A program made the translations under genes and the position numbers. The notes under the pieces are model-generated. The model was not told where the DNA came from, did not search any database, and saw only the letters and a program-made list of their open reading frames with translations. A DNA stretch of 64,000 bases, taken from NCBI GenBank assembly GCA_905182465.1, contig CAJJBI010000005.1, forward strand, positions 62,001 through 126,000, in the 5' to 3' direction. The number at the start of each line of letters is the position of its first letter. Position 1 is the first letter of the stretch. The stretch comes from Opitutaceae bacterium BACL24 MAG-120322-bin51. Lineage in GTDB: Bacteria > Verrucomicrobiota > Verrucomicrobiia > Opitutales > Coraliomargaritaceae. Below are positions 36,839 through 46,275 of the stretch, one piece after another.

Positions 36839-37861
36839 ATGCCACAAACAGCAGAATCAACCCGTATTCGACGTTCAAATGCTAAGCGCTCATCCTCGGT
36901 GCCTCGCGCTCAGACGGACGATTCTGTCGCTGTCACAGATGTGCGTGAACTCCCATCGAACGATCGCAACGTGATGCGTACCTACATGCAGGAGATTTCC
37001 AAGACTGCATTGCTGACCAGAGAAGAAGAGGTAGTGCTCGCAAACCGTATCAAGGCAGGTGACAAATCCGCTCGTGACCATATGATCTCGGCCAACCTAA
37101 GACTCGTGGTTAAGATCGCCTATGACTATAACAATTTCGGTCTGCCACTCCTCGACTTAATAAGTGAGGGTAACATCGGCTTAATTAAAGCCGTTGAGCG
37201 CTTTGATCCCGAAAAGGGCGGCAAGCTAAGCACCTACGCAGCGTGGTGGATCAAGCAATCTATCAAACGCGCCCTCGCTAATCAGAGCAAAACCATTCGC
37301 CTGCCCGTTCACCTAGTTGACCGTATTTCAAAGATGCGTAAGATTACTGCCCAGTTGGCCGATGAGCTCGACCGAGAGCCCTCCGACGAAGAAATTGGTT
37401 ATGCAATGGACATGCCAGTCAACAAGGTCGCACACCTCAAATCAGTCAGTTTCCGTCCAGCTTCACTTGATGCGCCCGTGGGAGAGGATGGAGACACCAC
37501 TTTCGGCGAATTGGTTGGCGACGAAAATGAAGCCTCCCCACTCGATAATTTACAGGAAAAGTCCATGAGTGGCGATATCAAGTCCGTCATCGAGCGACTT
37601 GAAGACCGCGAGGCGGAAATCATCCAGCTCCGTTTCGGGTTAGACGGCAATCGTCCGCTTACTCTCGAAGAAGTCGGAGAAAGGTTCGACATTACTCGTG
37701 AGCGAGTTCGTCAAATTCAAAATATCGCAATCCACAAAATGCGTCGCCTCATGACAGACAACGAACGCCAACGTTCCAAAGAAGAGGTTCAAGAAGAACG
37801 CATCGAGCAAGAGAAGATGCGAGTGCTCAAAGAATTTTTTGCGGAACAAGCAGTGTCTTGA
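36839..37861 (+). CDS. RpoD/SigA-family RNA polymerase sigma factor
   Basis: A 340-residue group 1/2 sigma-70 protein. Seen: region 1.2 (RTYMQEISKTALLTREEEVV), region 2 (NLRLVVKIAYDYNNFGLPLL, STYAAWWIKQSIKRALANQS), region 3 (VHLVDRISKMRKI) and region 4 (ERLEDREAEIIQLRFGLDG, LEEVGERFDITRERVRQIQN). It has no large region 1.1 or non-conserved insert. Region 4.2 reads IQNIAIHKMRR, where most RpoD proteins have a basic QIEAKALRKLR helix. A charged tail (EEVQEERIEQEKMRVLKEF) follows. It may be the housekeeping factor of this lineage or a group 2 alternative factor; the window cannot decide. Confidence 0.88.
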   Translation: MPQTAESTRIRRSNAKRSSSVPRAQTDDSVAVTDVRELPSNDRNVMRTYMQEISKTALLTREEEVVLANRIKAGDKSARDHMISANLRLVVKIAYDYNNFGLPLLDLISEGNIGLIKAVERFDPEKGGKLSTYAAWWIKQSIKRALANQSKTIRLPVHLVDRISKMRKITAQLADELDREPSDEEIGYAMDMPVNKVAHLKSVSFRPASLDAPVGEDGDTTFGELVGDENEASPLDNLQEKSMSGDIKSVIERLEDREAEIIQLRFGLDGNRPLTLEEVGERFDITRERVRQIQNIAIHKMRRLMTDNERQRSKEEVQEERIEQEKMRVLKEFFAEQAVS

Positions 37862-37928
37862 TCCTACACAAATCAGCTAGAAATACAGGGGGTGATTTCC
37901 AGCATCTCAAGTCTTCCGTAGTCAAAAA

Positions 37929-38243
37929 TCAGTCTTCGTTTGGAAACTCTCGGTGTAGTTTCCCCTCGAGTGTGGTGATTCGTGCGGCGAGTACATCGTA
38001 TTGATCTTTTGTGACGACGTTAGCGCGGTGAAGCATTTCGTTGAATAACTTGCTCGCTTCGACTTTGGCCTTCTTCGTTTCGTTGCGACCTTCATCAACA
38101 ATCTTATCCGACATAGCGGCGGCTTCTTCTTTAGTGAGTTTACCTTTCTCAACGTATTCATCGAGTGACTCCAAAATTTTGTCCTTGGTCACGACCGCCA
38201 AGCCTACACCGGCCAACATAGTTTTCTTAACAAGTTCTATCAT
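37929..38243 (-). CDS. Phasin-like (PhaF/PhaI-type) small helical protein
   Basis: A 104-residue, highly charged, nearly all-helical protein. Its N-terminal MIELVKKTMLAGVGLAVVTK and the following LESLDEYVEKGKLTKEEAAA segment resemble the granule-associated proteins of the phasin superfamily and similar short proteins in many phyla. The second half (TKDQYDVLAARITTLEGKL) is a short coiled coil. No polyhydroxyalkanoate gene is nearby, so a lipid-granule role is not supported; a membrane-associated coiled-coil function is equally possible. Convergent with the sigma gene upstream. Confidence 0.65.
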   Translation of the reverse strand: MIELVKKTMLAGVGLAVVTKDKILESLDEYVEKGKLTKEEAAAMSDKIVDEGRNETKKAKVEASKLFNEMLHRANVVTKDQYDVLAARITTLEGKLHREFPNED

Positions 38244-38387
38244 AAGCATAATATAATACGCCAGTCCTTACGGAAATACAAGAGCGCATAATAAGTTTGG
38301 AATGGGTGTTTCTATCTTGAAGCCCCATCCTTTAAGAGACTGCGCAGCATACCGATGTGGTAAGCCGAATAAATGCGAGACCGTAAG

Positions 38388-38909
38388 TTAGAGCGACCTA
38401 AAAGCTGACTGCCAAATCTGCACCTCGTTAGAGTGGCCGTGCTTTGCTAAACGCTTCTCAATCTTGCCGAGAGTGAGTTGCTTGATCCCTTGTGTGGTAT
38501 CCGCAACCAACTCGGGCTTAGCAGAGCAAATAAGTTTCCAGACTGCCCATGCCCTCGCACGGCGTAGTGCCGCGCGCTCCCCGCGCAGACGTGTCGCTTG
38601 ATGCTGAAAGCTTATACGCGGGTTACCAGGGAAGTCCTGGTTAGGGTGATTGACGACGATCCAATGCAAAGCTCTATATGGAAGCGGCCATTCACGGAGG
38701 ACTGCGGCCTCGTCGGCCAGATCAGCATAGAGCGCTCGGGTGATCGCTAAAATGGCGCGACCTGAACAGCCTTTGAGCCATAGGTAGTGGCCGTAAGTTA
38801 AGGCGGTGCGGTAGAAGGCTTCAATATTACCGCCGCGCAGTTCCCTTAGGCTGCGGTAGCTCATTTCAGGTTCGGGAGGCGGAAGGTATGGGCAGAAAGG
38901 GATCGACAT
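38388..38909 (-). CDS. Conserved-looking protein of unknown function
   Basis: Not recognised. A 173-residue soluble protein from the ATG at 38909 (an upstream in-frame ATG at 38933 adds 8 residues). It is basic (many Arg), with conspicuous aromatic and Arg-rich helices: SYRSLRELRGGNIEAFYRTA, YGHYLWLKGCSGRAILAITR, WPLPYRALHWIVVNH and RGERAALRRARAWAVWKLI. There is no signal peptide, membrane helix or known catalytic motif. The composition suggests a helical, possibly nucleic-acid-associated protein. It lies downstream of clpX on the same strand. Confidence 0.7.
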   Translation of the reverse strand: MSIPFCPYLPPPEPEMSYRSLRELRGGNIEAFYRTALTYGHYLWLKGCSGRAILAITRALYADLADEAAVLREWPLPYRALHWIVVNHPNQDFPGNPRISFQHQATRLRGERAALRRARAWAVWKLICSAKPELVADTTQGIKQLTLGKIEKRLAKHGHSNEVQIWQSAFRSL

Positions 38910-38989
38910 AGCGTGCGAGCGAGCTATCGACACATTAAATTGCTTAGCGACATTGGCGCGAGTCAGTTAACAAGCTACCTTGTCAAAAA

Positions 38990-40352
38990 TTACGCAGCAT
39001 CGGCAGGCGAATCTTTAGATGGCCCTAGCTTGGACCCAGACTCGTCGATCTTCTCAGCTTTGCGGAAATGTAGCTTAGGCTTAGCACGGCCTTCGACCAC
39101 AGCGCGATTGATGACGACTTTCTCGACATTCTCGGTCTGTGGAAGCTCGTACATCACATCGAGCATAATGCGCTCCATGATAGAACGAAGGGCGCGGGCA
39201 CCAGTCTTTAGCTCGATCGCTTTTTCGGCGATCGCGGCTAGGGCGTCGCGCGTAAAATGAAGGTCAGCACCTTCCATCGAGAAGAGCTTACTGTATTGTT
39301 TAACCAGCGAATTCTTCGTATTTTGGAGAATGTGTTCGAGATCGGAGCGAGAAAGCTCATCAAGCACGGCAACCATGGGGAGACGACCGATAAATTCGGG
39401 TATCATACCAAAGTGCACAAGGTCTTCCGGTTGGGTCTCGCAGAGTAATTCGCTAAGCGGCACTTCGTTTTGGTGTCGGTTGCGCTCGGTATCGAAGCCC
39501 ATCGATTTGGAACCGACACGGCTCTGCACGATCTTATCGAGACCGACGAACGCCCCACCACAGATGAAGAGAATGTTGGAAGTATCGAGCTGAATATACT
39601 CTTGGTTCGGATGCTTGCGACCGCCTTGCGGCGGAACGTTGCAGACAGTACCTTCAAGAATCTTTAGAAGGGCTTGTTGCACTCCTTCCCCTGAAACGTC
39701 TCGGGTGATCGACACGTTATCAGTCTTGCGACCGATCTTATCGATCTCGTCGACGTAGATGATGCCGCATTCGGCTTTCTTAACATCATACTCGGCAGAC
39801 TGGAGGAGGCGAAGGACGATGTTTTCTACGTCTTCACCAACATAGCCAGCCTCGGTCAATGTGGTAGCATCGGCGATAGCGAAGGGCACGTCGAGCATCT
39901 TGGCCATGGTGCGGGCGAGTAATGTCTTGCCACTACCGGTAGGGCCTAAAAGAAGGATATTACTTTTTTCGATCTGAACGTCGTCGTATTTACTATCGAG
40001 ATCAGCGAAGCCCAGTGCTTGATCAACTCGCGACTCAGATCGAAGGCGCTTGTAGTGGTTATAGACAGCGACCGCTAGGGCGCGCTTAGCGTAGTCCTGA
40101 CTGATAACGTGCTCGTCGAGTGCAGCGGTGATTTGCGCGGGTTTAAGTAGATTGAAGTGATCGCTGGATCGCATCATCCTTAGGTTTGGCATTTTCGGCA
40201 CTCTCGGAGAGCTCGCGGTCAATGATGGTTTTGCACACGGAGACGCACGAATCGCAGATATGCACGCCAGCAGGACCAGCGATCATTTTACGAACTTCGT
40301 TTTGTGCTTTTCCGCAGAAAGAGCAGAAAGTCATCCGTGTGGATTTAGCCAT
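38990..40352 (-). CDS. clpX: ATP-dependent Clp protease ATPase subunit ClpX, one-base frameshift
   Basis: AAA+ unfoldase that delivers substrates to ClpP. The N-terminal zinc-binding domain is encoded from ATG 40352 ([18 protein letters not shown], then ICDSCVSVC) and ends prematurely at 40143. The AAA+ domain continues in the next frame: [39 protein letters not shown] (Walker A), [11 protein letters not shown] (Walker B), the RVGSKSMGF-type pore region and a normal C-terminus. Removing one G from the GG at 40166-40167 joins both into a 453-residue ClpX. The span is one base over a multiple of three. Position in the tig-clpP-clpX cluster supports it being a working gene. Confidence 0.92.
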
Positions 40353-40387
40353 AGTCGAAAGAGTGAAATTGGGAGTGCTAGCTAGGC

Positions 40388-40987
40388 TTACTTCCCGATG
40401 GGCTTAGGTTCGATCACCTTGTCAACGATACCATAAGCTAGTGCATCCTCGGCTGTCAGGTAGAAATCTCGGTCGGAATCGTTGGCGATTTCTTCGGGCG
40501 TCTTATTCGTGTGACTGGAGATGAGTTCGTTCATACGGGCGCGCCAGCGGAGGATTTCCTTAGCGGCGATAGAAATATCTGAGGTTTGACCGGTGGCACC
40601 GCCTGTGGGCTGGTGCATCATTACGCGGCTGTTAGGCAGTGCGTAACGCTTACCCTTTGTTCCAGCGGCGAGAAGAAGCGTAGCCATACTGGCAGCCTGT
40701 CCGACGCAGTAGGTGACGATGTCACACTGCAGGAAGTTCATGGTGTCGTAAATGGCCAGACCGTCGGTCACGCTGCCACCTGGGGAGTTGATATAGAGAC
40801 TGATGTCCTTTTTGGGGTCTTCCATCTGGAGGAAGAGCATCTGCGCGATGACAGCATTGGCGACAAAATCGTTGATCGGTGTGCCGATGAATATAATACG
40901 GTCGCGAAGAAGGCGGCTGTAAATATCCCAGGCGCGCTCGGTGCGACCTTCACGTTCGTAGACAGTAGGTAATGGTACGTAGCTCAC
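40388..40987 (-). CDS. clpP: ATP-dependent Clp protease proteolytic subunit ClpP
   Basis: Serine peptidase of the ClpXP complex. A GTG at 40987 gives 199 residues, normal for ClpP without a long propeptide; an in-frame ATG at 41026 would add 13 atypical residues. The triad is S100 ([11 protein letters not shown]), H125 (RVMMHQP) and an Asp at about 174 ([11 protein letters not shown]). [19 protein letters not shown] and the [17 protein letters not shown] entry are canonical. Located between tig and clpX on the same strand. Confidence 0.95.
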   Translation of the reverse strand: MSYVPLPTVYEREGRTERAWDIYSRLLRDRIIFIGTPINDFVANAVIAQMLFLQMEDPKKDISLYINSPGGSVTDGLAIYDTMNFLQCDIVTYCVGQAASMATLLLAAGTKGKRYALPNSRVMMHQPTGGATGQTSDISIAAKEILRWRARMNELISSHTNKTPEEIANDSDRDFYLTAEDALAYGIVDKVIEPKPIGK

Positions 40988-41096
40988 AGTATATATGTTG
41001 GTTTCTAGATAAATATTAAGAAGCATTAGCCTACAGACCAAGTGCCGAATATCAAATGCTTTTGAGAATTCTGCTGTTTAACTATTATTCGTAGAG

Positions 41097-42428
41097 CTAA
41101 TCACCGACGACTTCAACTGGCTCAACGATCTCGCGCTCGGCTTTTTCCGCGAGCAGATCCATGGTCTTACCGAGGATGATGTCGCGGCGCATTTGATTGA
41201 CGCGGTTTTGATCTTTTTGGAGCTCTTTGACGAGCTTGTCTGGGTTTTGGCCAGATTGTTGGGCTTCCATCATGATCATGCGACTGAAGTCTTCGTTCTC
41301 GACCTTAATCTTTTCCTTCTCGGCAATCTTGGTCAGAATAAGTCGTGATTTAAAGCGATCGTGGGCTGCCTTGCTGGCGCCTTCGTGGAGCGACTCTTTG
41401 TGCTTTTCAAACTCTTCAGCGGAGACCCCTTGCTGCATGTTGCGCTGCATGAAGTCACGGAGGACAGCTTCGGTCTCGCTCTCGACACCACTCTCAGGGA
41501 CGGGGAAGTCAACCGCTTTGACTAGCTCTTCAGTAATCTGCTGGCGTTCGCCGTCGGCATTTTGCTGCTTTTTTTGGTTCTCAATATTTTCGGAAATCTT
41601 TGTGCGAAGTTCGGTCTCGTCTTTGACTTGCATGCTCTCGAAGAATGCGTCGTTCATTTCGGGCATAACCTTCTCGCGCACTTCCTTGGCTTCGATGCTA
41701 TAAATGACGGCTTTTCCTGCGAGGGCTTCGGGCTTAAAGTCTTCGGGAAACTCCATGGTCACTTCTTTAGTGTCGCCAGCCTTCATACCAACGAGGCCAT
41801 CGACGATAGCGCGAACACCGGGCGTGTCTTCGTTGCCAGCTTCCTCCCATGTGTTGGCTTGTGTGCCAAACATGGGGGTGTCGGTTACGAGATCGGCAAC
41901 GGCATCGTCACCAATTTTACCTTCATAGGCACATTGGACATAATCACCCTTCTCGGCGACCTTGTCTGCGACATTATACTCGGCGCGTTGGCCGAGGACT
42001 TGGTCGAGCATCTTAGTCACTTCTTCATCGCTCGCTTCGGTTGGCGTATTAGTCACTTTAAGGCCTTCGTAGGCGGGAACTTCAAATTCAGGAATCACAT
42101 CGACAGTGAAAGTGATTGTGGCTTCTTGACCACCTTTGACCTCGCCCTCATCGAGCTCGACAATATTAAAAACCTCGAACTCGGCCCCAGCCACACCCTC
42201 TTGATGAGCTTGTGAGACGACACGCTGCTTAAGCTCTTGCTGAATATCTTTAGCGAAGCGCTGGCGCACCATATTTTCAGGTGCTTTACCTGGTCGGAAA
42301 CCGGGAATCTTGGCTTGACGCTGAAAGTCCTTGATGAGTTTCGCCTCTTGCTCGGACACTTCCTTAGAAGTGGCGGTGATAGAGATGGCTTTACGAGTTG
42401 GATTGATGTCTTTGACGTCGGTTTTCAC
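41097..42428 (-). CDS. tig: Trigger factor (ribosome-associated chaperone, peptidyl-prolyl isomerase)
   Basis: About 443 residues when read from the GTG at 42428 (KTDVKDINPTRKAISITA); another in-frame GTG at 42473 adds 15 residues. The ribosome-binding domain carries the signature IPGFRPGKAPENMV. The FKBP-like PPIase domain spans about 165-245 (GDYVQCAYEGKIGD, GMKAGDTKEVTMEFPEDF). The helical C-terminal chaperone domain follows, with a short acidic tail. The tig-clpP-clpX order is conserved in many bacteria and couples folding with proteolysis. Confidence 0.93.
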   Translation of the reverse strand: MKTDVKDINPTRKAISITATSKEVSEQEAKLIKDFQRQAKIPGFRPGKAPENMVRQRFAKDIQQELKQRVVSQAHQEGVAGAEFEVFNIVELDEGEVKGGQEATITFTVDVIPEFEVPAYEGLKVTNTPTEASDEEVTKMLDQVLGQRAEYNVADKVAEKGDYVQCAYEGKIGDDAVADLVTDTPMFGTQANTWEEAGNEDTPGVRAIVDGLVGMKAGDTKEVTMEFPEDFKPEALAGKAVIYSIEAKEVREKVMPEMNDAFFESMQVKDETELRTKISENIENQKKQQNADGERQQITEELVKAVDFPVPESGVESETEAVLRDFMQRNMQQGVSAEEFEKHKESLHEGASKAAHDRFKSRLILTKIAEKEKIKVENEDFSRMIMMEAQQSGQNPDKLVKELQKDQNRVNQMRRDIILGKTMDLLAEKAEREIVEPVEVVGD

Positions 42429-42639
42429 TGTGTGTATGTATATTGAATTAGGTGCGGCAAGATCGATCGCCACACTGGAAAAAGCGCGAGAATAAAGGGC
42501 ATAGGCATTTTACGGTCAATGCCTATATTCAGGTCATCGCAGAAGCTGAGCGCGCCTTTGATACTCACAGCAAGTAGTGTCCCGACTCAGACGTTCATAA
42601 AGAACAAACGTCCCATGACGAACTCCAAGTTTAGAAAAC

Positions 42640-42963
42640 TTACGACTTCGACGGTGCAAATGCAGTGTAAAGTAGCACTAGAACGTTGATCCCAGGAATT
42701 AACATAAGAAGTGTCCAATAGGCAGGTTTGCCGATATCACGGAGGCGCTTGAGCATCTGCATGAGCCCTACGAGTAAGCAAATCAGCCCTACAATAATAC
42801 CAATAAACGGCCCCAATGGGCTGTAGCTACCATGGTGCCAGTGGTCAAAATAGCTGATTGCTTTGATGGTCGTAATTGTAGTCAAAGCTACAAGCAGAAC
42901 GAGGCGGACGATATAAGCAAAGCGGCCAATGCAGCCTTCGGAACTGATAAAAGTATCTTTCAT
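42640..42963 (-). CDS. DUF805 family membrane protein
   Basis: A 107-residue inner-membrane protein with about three membrane helices: VRLVLLVALTTITTIKAI, PFIGIIVGLICLLVGLMQM and YWTLLMLIPGINVLVLLYTA. The DUF805 signature RLRDIGKPAYWTLL...PGIN between the second and third helix and the N-terminal GRFAYIVR block are clear. The function of the family is unknown. The gene is isolated between tig and queG, with its own intergenic regions on either side. Confidence 0.85.
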   Translation of the reverse strand: MKDTFISSEGCIGRFAYIVRLVLLVALTTITTIKAISYFDHWHHGSYSPLGPFIGIIVGLICLLVGLMQMLKRLRDIGKPAYWTLLMLIPGINVLVLLYTAFAPSKS

Positions 42964-43100
42964 AATAAAGTGATGCGGATATTCGAAGTGACGATGTTTA
43001 CAATTGAATGGAGGATCGCAATAAAAACCTGCAGCCCAAATCTATACTAAAGACCTTACTGGCCTTCCTTTTCTTTGGGATCACCATCGATCCCTCTGAA

Positions 43101-44114
43101 TTAATCTCGACCTTTGATTCTCTCGATAGCCCAGTTTGCGTGCTCGGCGACCATAGTATCCTCTCCAGACGAGACAAGTTGTAGTGCTGGTAAATCCGTC
43201 ATTGTGCCGACGTTACCGAGAACCACGCAGAGATTTCGCTGAAAACGCCGTAATTTGAGCCGCCGCATGGGAGAGCCTTGCAGCCGTTTGGAAAAGGTCG
43301 ACTCGTCCCAAGCCAACATTTCACCGAGCGTTGGCAACTCACGCGGGGTGAACTTCGCCTCCTCGGTCGGCACTGCCCACTTATTCCAAGGGCAAACGTC
43401 GAGGCACTCGTCGCAGCCGTAGAGTCGGTCACCGATTGCCTCGCGATACTGGATTGGGATGGCACCATCGTGCTCGATCGTGAGGTAGGAAATACACTTT
43501 GATGCATCGAGTTGATAGGGCGCAGTGATCGCTCGTGTAGGGCAGATGTCAATACAGCGAGTGCACGAACCGCAGCGGTCTTTTCCTTGTTTATCCGCAG
43601 GCAATTCCAAGGTCGTTACGATATTAGCGAGAAAGCTCCACGTGCCCCGCTTGGGCTCTATCAAGATTGTGCTTTTACCCTGCCAGCCGATACCCGCAGC
43701 CTCTGCAATTGGCTTTTCTAGAAGTGGTCCTGTATCCACATAGGGCCGTTGATCGCCACCGTAATCGTCCCGCAAGACACGGCAGAGCCGCTTGATCCGG
43801 CGAAGCATAAAATTATGATAATCGTCGCCTAGCGCATATTTTGCGATGCGATAGTTACGATTGGGATCGGCTTGATAATAGTTGAGCGCGAGTACGATGA
43901 TCGACTTCGCTTCGCGCTCAGGAATGAGGTTTTCGGGATGCAAGCGCCGATCATTATTACGCTCCATCCATGCCATAGTGCCATGCTTTCCATCTGCAAT
44001 CCATTGCTCGTAATAATCCCGCCTTAGATTAACAGGCACCGCAGTCACACCCAGCGAATGAAAGCCGAGAGCCTTCGCTTCTTCTGCAATGCGTTGCTTT
44101 ATTTCTTCGCTCAT
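43101..44114 (-). CDS. queG: Epoxyqueuosine reductase QueG
   Basis: Cobalamin-dependent iron-sulfur reductase that performs the last step of queuosine synthesis in tRNA. The 337-residue protein has the N-terminal cobalamin-binding domain (GFHSLGVTAVPVN, PENLIPEREAKSIIVLALNY, DTGPLLEKPIAEAAGIGWQG) and two 4Fe-4S motifs, CGSCTRCIDICPTRAI and CDECLDVCPWN. A short HEAT-like C-terminal part (LVSSGEDTMVAEHANWAIER) ends it. The window also encodes the cobalamin-dependent MetH, so this organism relies on B12. Confidence 0.93.
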   Translation of the reverse strand: MSEEIKQRIAEEAKALGFHSLGVTAVPVNLRRDYYEQWIADGKHGTMAWMERNNDRRLHPENLIPEREAKSIIVLALNYYQADPNRNYRIAKYALGDDYHNFMLRRIKRLCRVLRDDYGGDQRPYVDTGPLLEKPIAEAAGIGWQGKSTILIEPKRGTWSFLANIVTTLELPADKQGKDRCGSCTRCIDICPTRAITAPYQLDASKCISYLTIEHDGAIPIQYREAIGDRLYGCDECLDVCPWNKWAVPTEEAKFTPRELPTLGEMLAWDESTFSKRLQGSPMRRLKLRRFQRNLCVVLGNVGTMTDLPALQLVSSGEDTMVAEHANWAIERIKGRD

Positions 44115-44218
44115 TAATTATCCTAAGATGATTATATCTGTACGCGAGTCGAAGAGAATCAACGAAAACTGACCGTTTGCAGGTGACAGCGAAGCAAAAG
44201 CACCTATCTATCCAAGTT

Positions 44219-45238
44219 ATGAATAGAAACGCACCACCCCCGATGCCTCGAAACCCTTTAGACGATGTTGATTGGGATGCCCTTAAGCGCTACAAGAAGC
44301 TAGTCTTCTTAGTCCCGCTTTTCATGCTGATAGCTGTCGGCGCCCTGACCAGCTACTACATAGTCCAACCCGAAGAAGAAGCAGTGGTCAAACGCTTCGG
44401 CTTAGTCGTCGCTCAAAAAGAACCTGGGCTGCACTTCAAGCTTCCCTTCGGCATCGACACAGCGCAAATGGTACCGACCGCACGCGTACTTAAACAAGAG
44501 TTTGGCTTCCGCACTCAAGGCATCGACGGACGCACGAGCTACCGCAAAGACAGCATGCACCGCGATGAATCGCTCATGCTAACAGGAGACCTCAAGGTCA
44601 TCGACGTTGAATGGGTTGTTCAATACCGCGTCAGTGATCCAGATAAATTCCTTCACCAAGTTCGCGACCCCGAGCAGACCCTCCGCGATGTCTCCGAGTC
44701 CGTCATGCGCCGCATCGTCGGCAACAGCCTCGGCAGCGACGTCCTCACCGAGAAGCGGGTGCAAGTCGCCAACCTCTCCCGCGCAGAATTACAAAAAGCC
44801 ATGGAATATTTCGATCTCGGCATTCAGATTAGCACGATCGAGCTGCAAGACGTAACTCCGCCCGAGCCAGTCAAGCCAGCTTTCAATGAAGTCAATCAAG
44901 CTGAGCAAGAGCGCGAACGCTACATTAACGAAGCCGAAAAACGCCGCAACCAAGTCATCCCTCGCGCCGAAGGCCAAGCCCGCCAAGTGATCGCCGAAGC
45001 ACAGGGCTACGCAGCTAAGCGCGTCAACGCCGCGAAAGGCGAAGCCGACCGCTTCACTTCTATTTACGAAGCCTACCTCGATGCACCCGACGTCACCCGC
45101 CAGCGCATGTATCTAGAAATGATCGACAAAGTACTCCCGCAGGCAGGCCGTATTTTCATCATGGATGAAAATCAAACCGCCCCACTCCCCCTCCTTAACT
45201 TAGGTGACTCCTCCATCACACTTCCAGCCACTCGCTAG
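44219..45238 (+). CDS. hflK: HflK subunit of the HflKC membrane complex
   Basis: Stomatin/prohibitin (SPFH) family protein with one N-terminal membrane helix (VFLVPLFMLIAVGALTSYY) and a large periplasmic SPFH domain. The 339-residue protein starts at 44219. Seen: EEAVVKRFGLVVAQKEPGLHF, DPEQTLRDVSESVMRRIVG, a long Arg/Glu coiled coil (AEQERERYINEAEKRRNQVI) and IDKVLPQ. HflKC surrounds FtsH and regulates its proteolysis. The gene ends 2 bases before hflC. The proline-rich start (NAPPPMPRNP) is short compared with enterobacterial HflK. Confidence 0.93.
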   Translation: MNRNAPPPMPRNPLDDVDWDALKRYKKLVFLVPLFMLIAVGALTSYYIVQPEEEAVVKRFGLVVAQKEPGLHFKLPFGIDTAQMVPTARVLKQEFGFRTQGIDGRTSYRKDSMHRDESLMLTGDLKVIDVEWVVQYRVSDPDKFLHQVRDPEQTLRDVSESVMRRIVGNSLGSDVLTEKRVQVANLSRAELQKAMEYFDLGIQISTIELQDVTPPEPVKPAFNEVNQAEQERERYINEAEKRRNQVIPRAEGQARQVIAEAQGYAAKRVNAAKGEADRFTSIYEAYLDAPDVTRQRMYLEMIDKVLPQAGRIFIMDENQTAPLPLLNLGDSSITLPATR

Positions 45239-45240
45239 CC

Positions 45241-46221
45241 ATGAATAAGAACCAAATATTTTCTACCTTCGGGCTCATCATACTGATCATCGCCGGCGTC
45301 GTGCTCCGCGCCTCCATCTACACCCTCGATCAAGCAGAGCAGGCAGTCATCGTCCAGCTCGGTGCACCCGTCGGAGATCCTGTCACGAAGCCCGGCCTGC
45401 ACTTTAAACTGCCCTTCATTCAAGAAGTACGCCGCTTTGATAAACGTGTCATCTCTTGGGACGGCGATCCAAATCAAATCCCAACGCGTGGTGAGCAGTT
45501 CATCTCCGTCGATACCACAGCTCGCTGGCGTATCTCCGATCCGCTAATATTCATGCAACGGGTACAGAACGAACGCGGTGCAACGATGCGCCTAAACGAC
45601 ATTCTCGACTCCGTCGTCCGGGATAAAATATCGGCCACTGACCTCGTCGAGATCGTCCGCTCCAAAGACTGGAAAATCAGCGAAGCTGACCTAGCCCGCG
45701 TCCAACTTAATGGAAAAGACGACGAAGAAATCCTCCTGCAAGAAGTCAAAACTGGCCGCCAAGAATTGGTTAGATCTATCTACACTCAGGCAGCTAGCCA
45801 GATGCCCGAAATGGGCATCGAACTAATCGATATCCGGATCAAACGTATCGACTATGTCGAAGCCGTTGAACAGCGCGTCTTCGACCGCATGATCGCTGAG
45901 CGTCAACGTATAGCCGAGCAGTTTCGTTCAGAGGGTGAAGGCCGCGCCGCCGAGATTGATGGTGATACCCGGCGCAAACTCTCTGAGATTCAGTCTGAGG
46001 CCAACCGCAAAGCTGAGATCATTCGAGGCCAAGCCGATGCCGAAGCTTCCAGTATTTACAGTCAAGCCTTCGGTGCTGCTCCTGAGTTTTACGCCTTTTT
46101 ACGGACACTCGAGAGTTACCCAAAAACGGTTCAAAGCACCTCAACTCTGATCTTAGGCACCGACTCGGAATATTTCCGCTACCTGCGTGATGTCAGCGTG
46201 CAGAAGACATTGGATCAATAA
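45241..46221 (+). CDS. hflC: HflC subunit of the HflKC membrane complex
   Basis: Partner of HflK, 326 residues, with an N-terminal membrane helix (FGLIILIIAGVVLRASIYTL) and an SPFH domain: EQAVIVQLGAPVGDPVTKPG, ISVDTTARWRISDPLIFMQ, then the coiled coil with RQRIAEQFRSEGEGRAAEID. The QAFGAAPEFYAFLRTLESY helix and a C-terminal TSTLILGTDSEYFRYL are typical HflC. Translated directly after hflK; both act at the periplasmic face of the inner membrane. Confidence 0.94.
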   Translation: MNKNQIFSTFGLIILIIAGVVLRASIYTLDQAEQAVIVQLGAPVGDPVTKPGLHFKLPFIQEVRRFDKRVISWDGDPNQIPTRGEQFISVDTTARWRISDPLIFMQRVQNERGATMRLNDILDSVVRDKISATDLVEIVRSKDWKISEADLARVQLNGKDDEEILLQEVKTGRQELVRSIYTQAASQMPEMGIELIDIRIKRIDYVEAVEQRVFDRMIAERQRIAEQFRSEGEGRAAEIDGDTRRKLSEIQSEANRKAEIIRGQADAEASSIYSQAFGAAPEFYAFLRTLESYPKTVQSTSTLILGTDSEYFRYLRDVSVQKTLDQ

Positions 46222-46275
46222 CGTCGAGCCAGCGCATTCAAGACAAGAAAGTGGATTGATTAGGAGATACCGCGT

